A DNA stretch of 64,000 nucleotides from Amblyomma americanum (lineage: Eukaryota; Arthropoda; Arachnida; Ixodida; Ixodidae): NCBI RefSeq assembly GCF_052857255.1, contig NC_135502.1:156164599-156228598 (forward strand), in the 5' to 3' direction. The notes below the pieces were generated by a model that was not told where the DNA came from, did not search any database, and was given only the letters and a program-made list of their open reading frames with translations. Of the stretch, positions 53,684 through 63,520 are shown one piece after another (position 1 is the stretch's first letter; each line of letters starts with the position of its first letter). The position numbers and the translations under genes are program-made.

Positions 53684-53885
53684 TAAGGAAGTGGTAGACA
53701 TTTTCAGCAATCCCTTTGAACAAGTGACCAGCGTTATCTTCTTCATACAGCCATGGGTTAAATACCCTGCACAACTTCACGTTGTCTTCGACGTGCATGG
53801 TGCAAGTCTCACGAGGTAATTGGGCCCGTTGAAGGCGCGTTTGTTCGGCGCGTTTCTTTTTGGCAGATCCGTCACCAAAACACTT
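53684..53885 (-). pseudogene. gag: Gypsy-3 gag, middle part
   Basis: Minus strand CFGDGSAKKKRAEQTRLQRA, then QLPRETCTMHVEDNVKLCRV and EEDNAGHLFKGIAENVYHFL, matching the middle of Gypsy-1 gag (FGDESAKKKRAEQTLLHRAQ). It lies between the Mag-type element and the gag-only element. Confidence 0.8.
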
Positions 53886-55815
53886 GCGGAGGTCGCCCAG
53901 AAGGGCGACCACGGCCACATTTATTGAGGCCTACCGAAGCGCGACACAGCTCCCCCCTAGCCGATCAGTTGGATATGTCAACAGTCATGCAGGCCGTCCG
54001 AGGGCCTAGGGCGTGTCTTAGGCGAGTGACCATAACAGTGACGGGGAGGTCGAGCTTTAAGGCGTTGAGGGACGCGTAGCAGCAGTAGAGGAAACTGGAT
54101 AGGCCTTCTGTGTGGACCCAGCACTGGCGGTTCTGGTGCAGCAGTCAACGGCTGACGCATGATGGACGGTGGTGCCGAATGAGCTAGGCGTGCCGCGGGT
54201 TGTGAGATTCGAGTAACTGGCACCGGGTGCAGCTGCCCGGTACCCAGGCGGGCATCTACGAAAGGCGCAGAAAGGTGCGAGGCGGGGGAATGGCGGTGGT
54301 GGACTGCACGTAGCTGCTGGGACACGCACACAACCAGCCGTGTACTGATTGGCTTGGACACGACAGGCGGACGCACGATCGGCGGCCTTGCCAACGGCGC
54401 AGAGCACGTCATGATGGGGGACGGCACTGAGATAGCGGAATTTGTAGGCTCCCTCAGCACCGCAGTGGCGGCAAAACATCCGCTGGCCTGGTGAACCTAG
54501 GCAGCTTGCTAGACGGCGGCCGATGAAGCTGAAGCGTGGTGGTAACCGTAATTTGCTGTGAACGAGAGGCTGTGTGCGGTGGGCTTCCGTCGAACTTGCG
54601 TTTGCCAGCGGCCGAACCACTGGTGGCAGGCGTCTGTGAAGAATGTAACATCGCTGGGCAGCAAGAGGAACCCACACCAGAGGTCTGGGTTGGCTGGAGC
54701 ACAGGCGCTGGCACCGGTTCAGCATCCTTCGCAGCCAAAGTAGGGTCGGTGACAGTTGCCGTGCTTGATACTTCTGCCACCGGTTTTGCCTGCTCATCCT
54801 TCCTAGTGTGACTGTTAATGCGTTTCGGACCTTTGCAGGAGCTGGAAGTGTGGCTAGCAGGTGTGCGTGAGGCCGAGACCTCTTTAGCATCAGCTGGCCG
54901 CGGCGTCGACTTAGGTGCAGAGGCCAGTGGAGCTGCTGGCAGTTGTGACAAGGCAGACGGGGACGCCGAAAACTACGGCACGCATGCTGCTGAGCGTTCC
55001 TTGTCGTCAGGAGGCAGAGTGGGCCGCGCCGGAGGCAAGGATGGAGGTGCCGACGAACTGTGCGTGGAAGGCGATGGGGATCCACAGGTCGATGAACGAG
55101 CCGAAGAGATGGGGCTCTCGGCGAAGTGTACCCCATCCGGTAAAAGCGCGAGAGTACTCAAGGGAGTGTGCGAGCAAGGCTGAGCTGAAGCCGCGGGGGC
55201 GGCGGCGGAGTGCTCAACCCGGACTGCTCAACCACGCTGTCGGACGGATGCTTTCAGGTGTACTTGCTTCCCGTGCCCGAATATGTGGTGCATTGCTGGG
55301 AACGGGGTTGGGGTGTGGATCGCTGTAAAAACGGAAAAAAACTTCTCTCAGTCCATCGAACAGGTGGTCGTCCAGTGGCGGAAGGTCAAGCTGGTAAAGA
55401 TGTTGGCGGCAGCTTCTACTCAACAAGAAAGAACCGCCAATGCAGGGACGACACGCCGTTGACGTATAGATGGGCCTCCACTTGCGTTCACCATGCAGTG
55501 GGGATGTGCGGGCGGAAAGGCCACACCTGTACGCGGGACAGGTCCTGGGGCGGGATCGGGCGCCACTCATCTTGCGGTATGTTAATGTCGAAGCAGGTAC
55601 TTGAAGGTAATGCTGCGGTGCTCCGGTTGTGAGGGCGTTCGGTCTGTCCTAGGTGACAACAATGTGGAAGTCGCCCAGAAGGGCGACCGCGGCCACATTT
55701 ATTAAGCTCTGCCGAAGAGGAGAGAGCATCAAAGCGGCGGCGGCATCGTCCGGCCCTGGCCAACGTCTCGAGCGTTCTCACGAGCGCGTGCTGGGGACCG
55801 TCGTCCTTTTTGTCA
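53886..55815 (-). mobile_element. Gag-only LTR-like element nested in Gypsy-3 gag
   Basis: About 1.93 kb. Both ends carry a shared block GTCGCCCAGAAGGGCGACC then GCGGCCACATTTATT (53893 and 55671), an LTR-like polyadenylation hairpin: GTCGCCC/GGGCGAC stem, AATAAA on the minus strand. The outer halves of the two ends do not match, so one LTR is truncated or rearranged. Inside, minus-strand text VWPFRPHIPTAW-TQVEAHLY-LPP matches the DUF7041-type gag of CsRn1-like Gypsy elements (about 55545-55400). The rest (55140-53980) is Pro/Ser/Ala-rich. No RT or integrase was seen, so it is either a deletion derivative or non-autonomous. Confidence 0.55.
54000..55590 (-). pseudogene. gag: DUF7041-like gag, broken
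   Basis: It starts near 55590 with DINIPQDEWRPIPPQDLSRV, then the W-TQVEA block with a stop between W and T, and SSLHWRFFLVE before a second stop. A later segment, LPPLDDHLFDGLREVFFRFY, is in another frame (55360-55300). Downstream, 54951-54454 is a 165-codon Ser/Pro/Thr-rich frame (AKEVSASRTPASHTSSSCKG), followed by 54460-53978. A vague Cys-rich remnant lies near 54470. The 359-codon frame at 55136-54057 overlaps these in another phase and looks like a compositional artefact. Confidence 0.5.
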
Positions 55816-56066
55816 TTGCATCCCATCGGTTATACCGACTTATCCGCTCGTAATCAGTGGGTCCCTGGATCGTAGACTTCTTTATGGACCTTCCAGCAAA
55901 GAACCGCGTTTCGCGGTGATGCTGCCAGTGTGTTGCCGTGGGTGCTGCTTGCTCGGCGTCGCCGTCTTGAGGCAAATCCAATGGCAGGGGAGGCAATCCA
56001 ACAACTCAGTGGCTCCGTCGAGGACCAGAGGGATCTGCGCTGGTACCTAACAACGTCCACCACAAC
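55815..56066 (-). pseudogene. gag: Gypsy-3 gag N-terminus, leader and primer-site region
   Basis: Minus strand DGDAEQAAPTATHWQHHRET, then YERISRYNRWDAMTK, matching Gypsy-1 gag residues 3-60 (DDNAEQPG...; YERVSKYNRWNAATK). The match stops at the gag-only element. Between gag and the LTR the sequence GTTGTGGTGGACGTTGTTAG (minus strand) holds the likely primer-binding site. Confidence 0.75.
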
Positions 56067-56222
56067 TGTTACATACTCAGCAGGCACAGAGCACATCAGA
56101 AGCGTCTATTTAAGAGGTTCAGTGACGGGGGCGGAGTGGTCAACCCGGCCAGGCAGACAACGTTCTTTTTCCTCTACGCTTCTGATTTCCTCCGCTTCGT
56201 CATCGATACAGAGTACGTTACA
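56067..56222 (-). repeat. Gypsy-3 5' LTR
   Basis: 156 bp, TGTTAC to GTTACA on the plus strand, followed by ATAT. Confidence 0.82.
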
Positions 56223-57130
56223 ATATAAGAAAAGGAATTGGCCCAAAAGACTCAGCCCTGTCGCACTCCTCAAAAATAGCGGAGCGATCAGTAAACTTGA
56301 ACCAGAGACCTGTACGTTTTGCTGCCGGTGCGATAAATGTGAGTTATCCACTGCAAAATTAGTTCTTTCTGTAAAATATGCCTAGCTTAAGTAAATGTTT
56401 GATATGTAGTACTCGGTCGAGCGCTTTTTCACAATCCAGAAAATATAATCTATTTGTCCTTTCTGAAAAGTTCAAAAAAAATCATTGGTAGTGTGTGTCA
56501 AGTACGTCACGGTCGATAACCCACGGTGAAATCCACGTTGAGAATCAGAAAGAAAGTTATTTTCTTCCAAGTCTGTTGTGAGGTGTTTGAAAATGAAGAG
56601 TTTCATAATTTTACATGTCCACAACACCCTAACTGCCGTGTAGTTAGTAACGCGGAGATTATTACCAGATCTATGGACAGGAACAACCTTTGCCTGTTTC
56701 CAATCATAGGCGCCGCACCATTACTGATACTAGAACTGAAAATAATTCATGTGCCTGTTTCATGTGCCTAAAAACAAACATGTTCAGAATATCATCTGGC
56801 ATGAATGATTTCTTTATATTCCAATTAAGAAGGGCGTAGAAAACGCCTCCTTCTTTTAATGTGAGATCAGGTACATGAAGGCTGATTTAGCTGAAGTCAG
56901 CAGGTCTGTCATCACCACGTAGAAACAGAGAAGAAAAATAGGCGTTGAAAGTTACTGCTATTTTTTTGCTGTCGCTGACGTCTACAGTATTTTATGTTAA
57001 TTCATTTACACCATCTTTTTTTTGCGTTAGATGAGCCCAGAAAATTCGCGGATCTCTAACAAGGCATTTGTGCAGCTTTACAATAAAGAAGTGATATCTT
57101 GATAACCTTACTTTTATTTTTCAGTCCTGT
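56223..57130 (-). pseudogene. LINE-F RT, first half
   Basis: Mixed minus-strand frames. SSLFLRGDDRPADFS and the preceding SDSKKIAVTFNAYF match the linker before RT. MPDDILNMFVFRHMKQA, WKQAKVVPVHRSGNN-like text and NNFLSDSQRGFHRGLSTVTY are RT blocks. It continues to the LTR boundary with text like RQG-VFWANSFS. More than ten breaks; an old copy. Confidence 0.7.
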
Positions 57131-57803
57131 ACGAAGTTACGTCAGAGCAGTCTCTCCGACCTTCGACACGTTGTGGTGCGAAAATCGTTTATATACGGCG
57201 TTTTATGTTAAATATTTCACATGCTATCCGTGCACTCAGGCTACAGATTTTCCCCCAGAGCTGGACATACACATGAATACGTCTGTGCACCGTACTTTTA
57301 AATCCAACCACAACTCATACCATCGAAAAGTTTTCCATTATTTTTACTTTCTTTAACGACAGCGCTACTTTGTCACACTTGCCTCTGTGATCACGAGCCG
57401 ACCACAGCTTCTTCTTGTTTGATTGTACCCGATGGAAGAAATCTTCCGATATGCTATAGGCAGAGCCCTAGAGCTTGTTACAGTTCTTCATATTAATCCT
57501 CCGATCTCTGCCGTCAAGGAGATTGGAAATAACAGGATGACACTTGTTGACAGCTGGAGGGCCAATTCTACGAATACGCTCAATAGCCACGTTTTGAATT
57601 TCTAGTGTGTCGCCTAGAATGGTTCTAGAAGCCACCTGTTTGAGGAAATGTTTTTTAGGCCATATACAATGAGGTTGTCTCTTCTACACCTGTACTATAA
57701 ATCATCTGCTTTCAAAGCTAGTTTCTCGACATTAGACAGGATTTTATCCCTCTGCATGTGTAATCAGCCACCGCAGCAGAAATGTGGCTAATCTTCTTAT
57801 CGA
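57131..57803 (-). pseudogene. LINE-F ORF1, C-terminal domain
   Basis: Minus strand in two frames: VAIERIRRIGPPAVNKCHPV, then MKNCNKLQGSAYSISEDFFH and NKKKLWSA. This corresponds to the RRM/FP-like part of LINE ORF1 as seen in the CR1 LINE at 27.6 kb (IQRAHRLG; ISEDFSPATRQAQKKLF). ORF1 and RT lie closer than they should, so the endonuclease is deleted. Confidence 0.6.
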
Positions 57804-58121
57804 GCCCCGCCGCGGTGGCTCAGTGGTTAGGGCGCTCGACTACTGATCCCGATTTCCCGGGTTCGAACCCGACCGCGGCGGCTGCGTTTTTATAGAGGAA
57901 AAACGCTAAGGCGCCCGTGTGCTGTGCAATGTCAGTGCACATTAAAGATCCCCAGGTGGTCGAAATTATTCCGGAGCCCTCCACTACGGCACCTATTCTT
58001 CCTTTCTTCTTTCACTCCCTCCTTTATCCCTTCCCTTACGGCGCGGTTCAGGTGTCCAAAGATATATGAGACAGATACTGCGCCATTTTCCTGGACCCCC
58101 CCCCCAAAAAAAACAATTATT
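57804..58121 (+). mobile_element. Ruka-like tRNA-derived SINE with 13-bp target duplication
   Basis: Flanked by ATCTTCTTATCGA at 57791-57803 and 58122-58134. Head: GCCGCGGTGGCTCAGTGGTT (A box) and GGGTTCGAACCCGA (B box). Core: CAGTGCACATTAAAGATCCC. End: a C run, an A run and CAATTATT. The duplication and high similarity to the other two copies indicate a recent LINE-driven insertion. Confidence 0.92.
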
Positions 58122-58134
58122 ATCTTCTTATCGA

Positions 58135-59020
58135 TTGAAGACAGCTTAGCACACGTTTCGTTTAACTATCTGTGTATAGCTTACATAGTTTGTGTCAGTT
58201 CAGAAACGTACGTCATGCTTTAGGGTTCGAAGCATCTCTTCAGTAGTTGGTCTTGGGTTCGACTATACATCACAAGAAGAAGGCTTTACGGTTCACAAAA
58301 CACTGGTGAATAATAGTAAGCGCAACACTGAGTGATCAAGACATGTATACAACTCTCTGCATTACAAATTCGTGAGGTACTCGATTAAAAATTGCGCAAT
58401 CGGAAATAGGCAGACCCCTTGAAGTTTTATGAAATGCAGAATGAACGAGCTCACACGGTTGAGCACCGTAGATGCTTCGTTTTAGGTCATTTACTGAAGT
58501 CCGGTTTGTGAGGCGAAACAGACACCTTTCGCTTGGTTATGGCTGGCGTCGGCTCGCCTCAGAAGATAGGATATTGGGAACCTGAGGAAGAGCTCTTCCG
58601 GCTGGGGAGACAAAGTGAAAATGCAGAACGAGCGGAGAGCCCCATCGAAGAGCTTGTATTCTTTCAAGCTCTTGCTCCCTTCCTAATGAACACTTCGATT
58701 GTTTTCTTGTGTCTTGCAATATATCAAGTTACAAAAGAAACAAACGTCTACAGCTGCCTCCCTGCAGGTGCAGCTGCTACGTGCAGATGTTGGAGACTTG
58801 CGACACGACAAGTTCGTGAGCATCTGCAGGGACATCCCCGCAGGGGGATGATGTTGAGCAGTGCGTCACCACGGACCGGAGCACCCGTGCTTAGCCATGC
58901 GTAGCTCAGCCGTGTCCGGGGTAAAGAGGAACCTGGCGGTTGAGCTGTTGCCGATCGCTTGGACCTCTAAGGCCCCTGGGCGGAGGCAGCCCAACAGTTT
59001 GGCCCCAGTTTTTAGCCCCA
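58135..59020. other. Unassigned DNA with one unrecognised frame
   Basis: The first 70 bases or so may still be LINE-F. A plus-strand frame 58533-58904 (123 codons, from MVMAGVGSPQKIGYWEPEEE) has one hydrophobic stretch (MNTSIVFLCLAIYQV) but no known domain. I do not call it a gene. Confidence 0.35.
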
Positions 59021-59511
59021 CAAAGCCATTGTAGCGTGGCCTCGTAGTAGGGCAGCCGCCTCGCATTATGGAGGTGCTGAGTTCGATCCCCAGTGCCACC
59101 GGGTGCGCACCGGTTATTTAATAGGTGCAAGATTTCCCACGGCCTGGTGCTCGGCGCTTCAAGGGTGAGATGTTTAGGAAAATGGTCCTGGACCGAACAG
59201 TTGCCTTGACGGATATGAGGTAAGGTACGCCACCAAACAACCCAAAATCCGGCTCGTGCAATAGAAGCCCAACTTGTGGTTCTTCTTTTAAAACCGAAGC
59301 ATGGCTTTGCGGATGAGCATCCGCCACGCATTTAGGAGGTGCTGGACTCGATCCCCAGTGCCGCCGGGTACCCACAAGTTTTTTAATAGGTCCAAGATTT
59401 TCGCCAGCCTCGTTCTCGGTTCTTTCAGGGTTAGATGCTTGAGAAAAGGGTCCTGGACCGAACAGTTGCCTTGACGGATCAGAGATAAATTCCGCCGTCA
59501 AGCAATCCTAA
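59021..59511 (+). mobile_element. Dimeric tRNA-like SINE (family 2)
   Basis: Two head-to-tail copies with a period of about 260 bases: about 59030-59225 and 59290-59490. Shared blocks are AGGTGCT, CTCGATCCCCAGTGCC (B-box-like), GGTCCTGGACCGAACAGTTG and CCTTGACGGAT. Between them lies CTCGTGCAATAGAAGCCCAA, which recurs at 60225 after the MITE, so a third partial unit is split off (60216-60290). This family is distinct from the Ruka-like SINE. Confidence 0.7.
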
Positions 59512-60215
59512 GGGCGCGTTCACCCTTGTCCAAAAATCTGGCGAGCAAAGCGGATTCGGCCGCATTTGACACCAACGAAGGCGAAAACGGCGCGGCGAGG
59601 CCGATCGGTCCTGGACCGATTTCAGCCGCCAACATCCCCTCGGCGACAAACATGGCGGCGCCCTTGGACACAGGACCTCTCGCCTAGGAATGAATTTGTC
59701 GTTGTTGCGGCGTTTTTTCGCGCGTTCACTGGCCAATAATGGGACACCGGTCCATGGCTTCGTCTCACCTCATTTATAAGTAAATATAAAAGGAACAAAT
59801 CTGCTTTATTTGTTAGTTAGAGAGACTATTCTGCGCTAATAGGCTTAAGAGAAGCGCCGTTTTCTTGAGAGTACTAGTTCCTGACCTGACAAGCAGATGG
59901 CGCCACTAGGCTGGGCGTTTCGTGTCGAGTCTGTTGGCATACGTTGAACTAAAATTGGCAATGTGCTCTCGTCTACGCACGTAGGCCTGCATACGGTTAT
60001 AGTAAACAGACAGCATCGATTTATGCTCTTTTCTAACCATATCTGTTAACGACGCGGCGGTGACGTGGTGGCCGGGAAATGTGTGGAAAAGCGAGAAAGC
60101 AGCGGCGCGTCGGTTCCGCCTCGCCCGGGTGACAACAGATGAGAACAGAACGTAGTTGTTTCGGCGAGCGAAGCCGCTTCGCTCGCCGGATTTTTGGTCG
60201 CGTGTGAACGTGCCC
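59512..60215. mobile_element. 704-bp PIF/Harbinger-like non-autonomous transposon
   Basis: Terminal inverted repeats of about 48 bases: GGGCGCGTTCAC then CCAAAAATCTGGCGAGCAAA on the left, and on the right (reverse complement) GGGCACGTTCAC then CCAAAAATCCGGCGAGCGAA. Flanks are TAA and TTA, consistent with a 3-bp TWA target as in PIF/Harbinger elements. It splits a family-2 SINE unit. A minus-strand frame ending at 59906 (SLTDMVRKEHKSMLSVYYNR) may be the N-terminal exon of the lost transposase. Superfamily assignment is inference. Confidence 0.7.
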
Positions 60216-60629
60216 TTAGTCCGCCTCGTGCGGTAGAAGCCCAACTTGCGGCCCTTTTTCGTGATTTGCCAAGGCTGGGGCCCTAGCCTCGGCATCTGCC
60301 TTATCCTGTCCTCCCCTTCACCTTTCACTTTCCTATCTTTTTCTTACAACTTTCCTGCCTCCTGCTCTCTGCTTGGTTTTTCCTTTTTTCCTGGTGGCTA
60401 GGGTTAACCTCGTGTAGAGCACTACCCTGAGTTTTGTCACATTTAGTTGTAGTTGAGGTGTATAGCTGGCGTGGGTTGGACTTGCTTGCAAGTTCCTTTC
60501 CTGTCCTCTTGTTGGGCATCGTGGAGGGTGGCTGGCACCGTGACCGAAAAACTATTTTTAGGTCTCCCCCTTTCCAATCAAAAGTGGGTAGAACGAGGCA
60601 GCAAAAATTTTTAAAAAGAAAATAACCTT
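60216..60629. other. SINE remainder and unassigned DNA
   Basis: 60216-60290 continues the family-2 SINE. The rest shows only pyrimidine-rich DNA with no clear feature. Confidence 0.4.
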
Positions 60630-60880
60630 TTTCCAAATACCATGTCCTCCATAGTGAAGTAGAAGGTAAGCAAGCAAGAAATACTATCCCCCTTAATTGT
60701 ATCAAAGTGCTTGACAGAAACCTTAGGCTATGGCTTGAAGGCATCATAAGTGACCAGCGGTGACATATTTTTCGAACTGCGCGACAACATCCGACAATGT
60801 AAACTCTCAAACCTCGTCTCCATAGAGAAATTCTCAGTTTCTGTCATTTCCCATCAATTCAATTATATTCGGTTCCTTTA
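60630..60880 (+). pseudogene. Jockey/I-type LINE ORF1 (gag-like) relic
   Basis: Plus frame with stops: ILSPLIVSKCLTETLGYGLK, then VTSGDIFFELRDNIRQCKLS and NLVSIEKFSVSVISHQ. This resembles the ORF1 region of Jockey/I-type LINEs, 'PF.I...L....G....K..SGDLL.EV.....S..L........V.V..H...N', which precedes the zinc knuckles. The rest of the element is not visible downstream. Confidence 0.5.
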
Positions 60881-61199
60881 TTTTCCAGAGTGGTACAAAC
60901 AGAAACTCCGAGTAGTCCCCAGGACTAAACGTTGCACTAAGCAACTTGACGACGGCCCGGGGGCCACCTTACAAGACAGCAGTCGACGCAGATTTTCAAA
61001 GAAAGAAAGAAAACCGCACTCATCAAAGATCACATTTAAATATATGGGCAATAAAGTTGGTCTCAAAATCGTATATATACACGAAACAAACAGTGAGAAA
61101 AAAAGAAAAAATCAAGAGGAGATATGGAAGCACACGGTCAAACGACAATTAGTCATTTTAAAACCAAGTCAAGATACATCAATTCAGGGTGACGCGTAA
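60881..61199. other. Unassigned A-rich DNA
   Basis: Basic, lysine-rich open stretches on the plus strand reflect base composition. No motif recognised. Confidence 0.35.
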
Positions 61200-63520
61200 G
61201 AGTTCAGTTGAGGTTACAGAAATAATTTTTACATTCTTTCTTAGATGGAAAAAATTCATTTCGATATTTGTTTAGAAGTGATTGAACATTATGCTTTAAT
61301 GACTCAAACTTTTTTAGGCGCGAAAATAGGGAACAAGCAAGTGGGAGGGTTTCTAGTGAATACATCTGTTCGCTGTTGTAATGTTGCAACCGTCTTAAGA
61401 AATTTTGCAGATTTAACGGACGAAAAATAAAGCCGGTTCAAGGGTTCATATTCATAACTGAGCAGAAAACGAATGATCCCATACTTCGGAAAAAGGTTGT
61501 TTGTAGATGGGTGCGTTGTAACAATTCCCACATAGCGCAAGACTTTCTTCTGGAGCACAATAATTTTATCCATATTTCTTCTTGTTGTTGAGCTCCGGAC
61601 AAGACTGCAATAATTTATGTGGGGTGCAAATAACGCTTGGCACAACTGGAGTTTAAATCTTCCGGGAATGAGGCTTCTGCAGCAGGACAGAGTGCCTCCA
61701 ACAGTAGACAGCTTCTTGCAGACGTGATTAAGGTGGTGATCCCAGTTTAGGTGAGAATTAAAAGTAACGCCAGGAACCTTATGCTCGTGTACTATAGTTT
61801 TATCTTTATTCTTATAATTGATCTTATATTGCAGTGAGAAAACCTTATTTCTTTGTCTAAATAGTAACACCTTAGTCTTAGTGCTATGCAGTTAATGTGG
61901 GACCACCCTGATAGTGATTCAAGCGTTCGGTTGCACTGCAGAACTGAATCGTTTGAAACTTAACCCTTAAAAAAACGCTACTGTGACCAGCATATATAAA
62001 TAATTTAGCTGACTGATTAATAAAAACTATATCAATAGTATACATATTAAATATTAGCCGGCCTAAACCACTACGTTGTGGTACTCCGGTTTGTAGGGGC
62101 AGCAGAGACGACTCAACATTATGTACACGGACGCAGTGGACCCTGTCTTTCAGGTATAATATAATTAAATTGAGGGGTCCACCCCGTATTCTATACTGTG
62201 ATAACTTACCTAACGAGACATAGTGATTGAGGGAGTCAAAAGATTTACTGAAGTCAATCAACAGACCAAGAGTAAAAAGACCAGAATCTATGTTTTGAAC
62301 CATCTGTTCTTTTAGTAGAAGTAATGCCAGTTATGTCGATCGTCCTCTCCTAAATTCGTATTGGGAGTCAGTTATTATGTTGTTTTTCTCGAGGAAGTTA
62401 TTAAATATTTGAAATATTATCCTTTCAAGCCCTTTTGAAAAAATCGAGAGAATGGATATTGGCCTATAATTATTCACGACATTTATGTCATATCCTTTGT
62501 GCACTACAGTAAATCTAGACTTTTTCGTGTCATCAGGAAAAATGCTGGATTTGATAGCCAAATTAAAAATATGGGCTAAAACAGGAGCAATATATTCTAT
62601 TACGAATTTTACTGACCTCATCTGAATGTTATTGTGATCCAGCGATTTACTATTTTTTATGCTAATAAATGTGTGGTAGGCCTCAGTATCCGTGGGCTCA
62701 AGAAACAAACTGTGCGGAGGACTAAGGCTTCCTGTGCTTATCATTGGGGGGCTTAAATTAGCTGGCCGGGCAATAGTAGCAAAATGCTCGTTGAAATGAT
62801 CTGTAAGTTGTACACCACACAACTCTACGCAATTATGAAGTATCGTTTTGGGGGGAGCAATCTTCCTTCTTCTGCCAAGAATATCATTTACAATGTTCCA
62901 TACGGCAGTTGGATTCTTAGTTATAGTTTCAGTGAATAGGTTTTTGTAGTATAGATGTTTTGCCTGTTTAAGCGTAGCATTCAGTCTTTTTCACATATTC
63001 TTAAATTCTTTTAGCTTGTCTTGACATCGCGAATGTAAAAAGGTGTGATAAAATCTGTTCTTTTCTTTTATACGTTTAATATTTTGAGAGGTCACCCATG
63101 GTTTCTTACTTTTCGGGGATTATAATAATTGGTTTTTGGGGAAAGGAAATGGCGCAGTATCTGTCTCATATATCGTTGGACACCTGAACCGCGCCGTAAG
63201 GGAAGGGATAAAGGAGGGAGTGAAAGAAGAAAGGAAGAATAGGTACTGTAGTGGAGGGCTCCGGAATAATTTCGACCACCTGGGGATCTTTAACGTGCAC
63301 TGACATCGCACAGCACACGGGCGCCTTAGCGTTTTTCCTCCATAAAAACGCAGCCGCCGCGGTCGGGTTCGAACCCGGGAACTCAGGATCAGTAGTCGAG
63401 CGCCCTAACCACTGAGCCACCGCGGCGGGGCATATTTTGCTCATCGAATGAGAGATTGAAGAAGCCTTCAACATCCGACCAAAGAGCGAGGTATGTGTCT
63501 GCTTACCTTCAATAGGGCTT
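61200..63520 (-). pseudogene. LINE-G: decayed CR1/Jockey-superfamily RT, split by a SINE
   Basis: From high to low: linker KSKKPWVTSQNIKRIKEKNR (about 63110) and NLFTETITKNPTAVWNIVND, 62822-62331 (SIKNSKSLDHNNIQMRSVKF; NNYRPISILSIFSKGLERII; ITDSQYEFRRGRST), and 62303-61884 (IDFSKSFDSLNHYVSLGKLS; GVPQRSGLGRLIFNMYTIDI; KLFIYAGHSSVFL, where YADD has become YAGH). Then 61870-61304 is the post-RT part (HEHKVPGVTFNSHLNWDHHL; APHINYCSLVRSST). Above 63430 the text continues (VEGFFNLSFDEQN), so the SINE at 63116-63430 lies inside it. Inactive. Confidence 0.8.
63116..63430 (-). mobile_element. Ruka-like tRNA-derived SINE inside LINE-G
   Basis: Minus-strand head GCCGCGGTGGCTCAGTGGTT and GGGTTCGAACCCGA, core CAGTGCACGTTAAAGATCCC, tail CCAAAAACCAATTATTATAA. 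Nearly the same as the copy at 57804. The target duplication is unclear because the SINE starts with G/C-rich bases that match the target. Confidence 0.9.

Larger units (their letters stand above)
41851..56222 (-). mobile_element. Gypsy-3: decayed relative of Gypsy-1 carrying four nested insertions
   Basis: LTRs at 41851-41994 and 56067-56222 are about 75% alike, and both end in ACGTTACA as in Gypsy-1. The body between them is the same gag-pol family as Gypsy-1, broken by an RTE LINE (44566-47773), an unknown 190-bp insert (about 48690-48884), a Mag-type LTR element (49339-53678) and a gag-only LTR-like element (about 53886-55815). Subtracting these leaves about 4.7 kb, close to the 5.2 kb of Gypsy-1. 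All frames are badly broken. Confidence 0.85.
41240..58200 (-). mobile_element. LINE-F: old CR1-like LINE split by a Gypsy element
   Basis: The minus-strand relics at 56223-58200 (ORF1 end and RT first half) and 41240-41850 (RT second half) are two halves of one LINE. At the right break the text corresponds to 'GPI.FLI'; at the left break it resumes as YLNDLQVGS, the next part of the same RT block. The Gypsy element between them (41851-56222) has flanks ACAT (41847-41850) and ATAT (56223-56226), a 4-bp duplication with one change. The endonuclease region appears deleted. ORF1 is also interrupted by a SINE at 57804-58121. Confidence 0.75.

Noticed and set aside
54057..55136. A 359-codon minus-strand open frame
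   Set aside because: It is Arg/Pro/Leu-rich, lies in a GC-rich gag remnant and overlaps other open phases. No domain fits, so it is a composition effect.
57804..58121. True tRNA genes at the SINE heads (also 34922 and 63116)
   Set aside because: The A and B boxes are followed by a constant core and tail with target duplication, so they are SINEs; cloverleaf pairing was not convincing.
58533..58904. A 123-codon plus-strand frame as a host gene
   Set aside because: It has no recognised domain, no intron or promoter signal and no second support.
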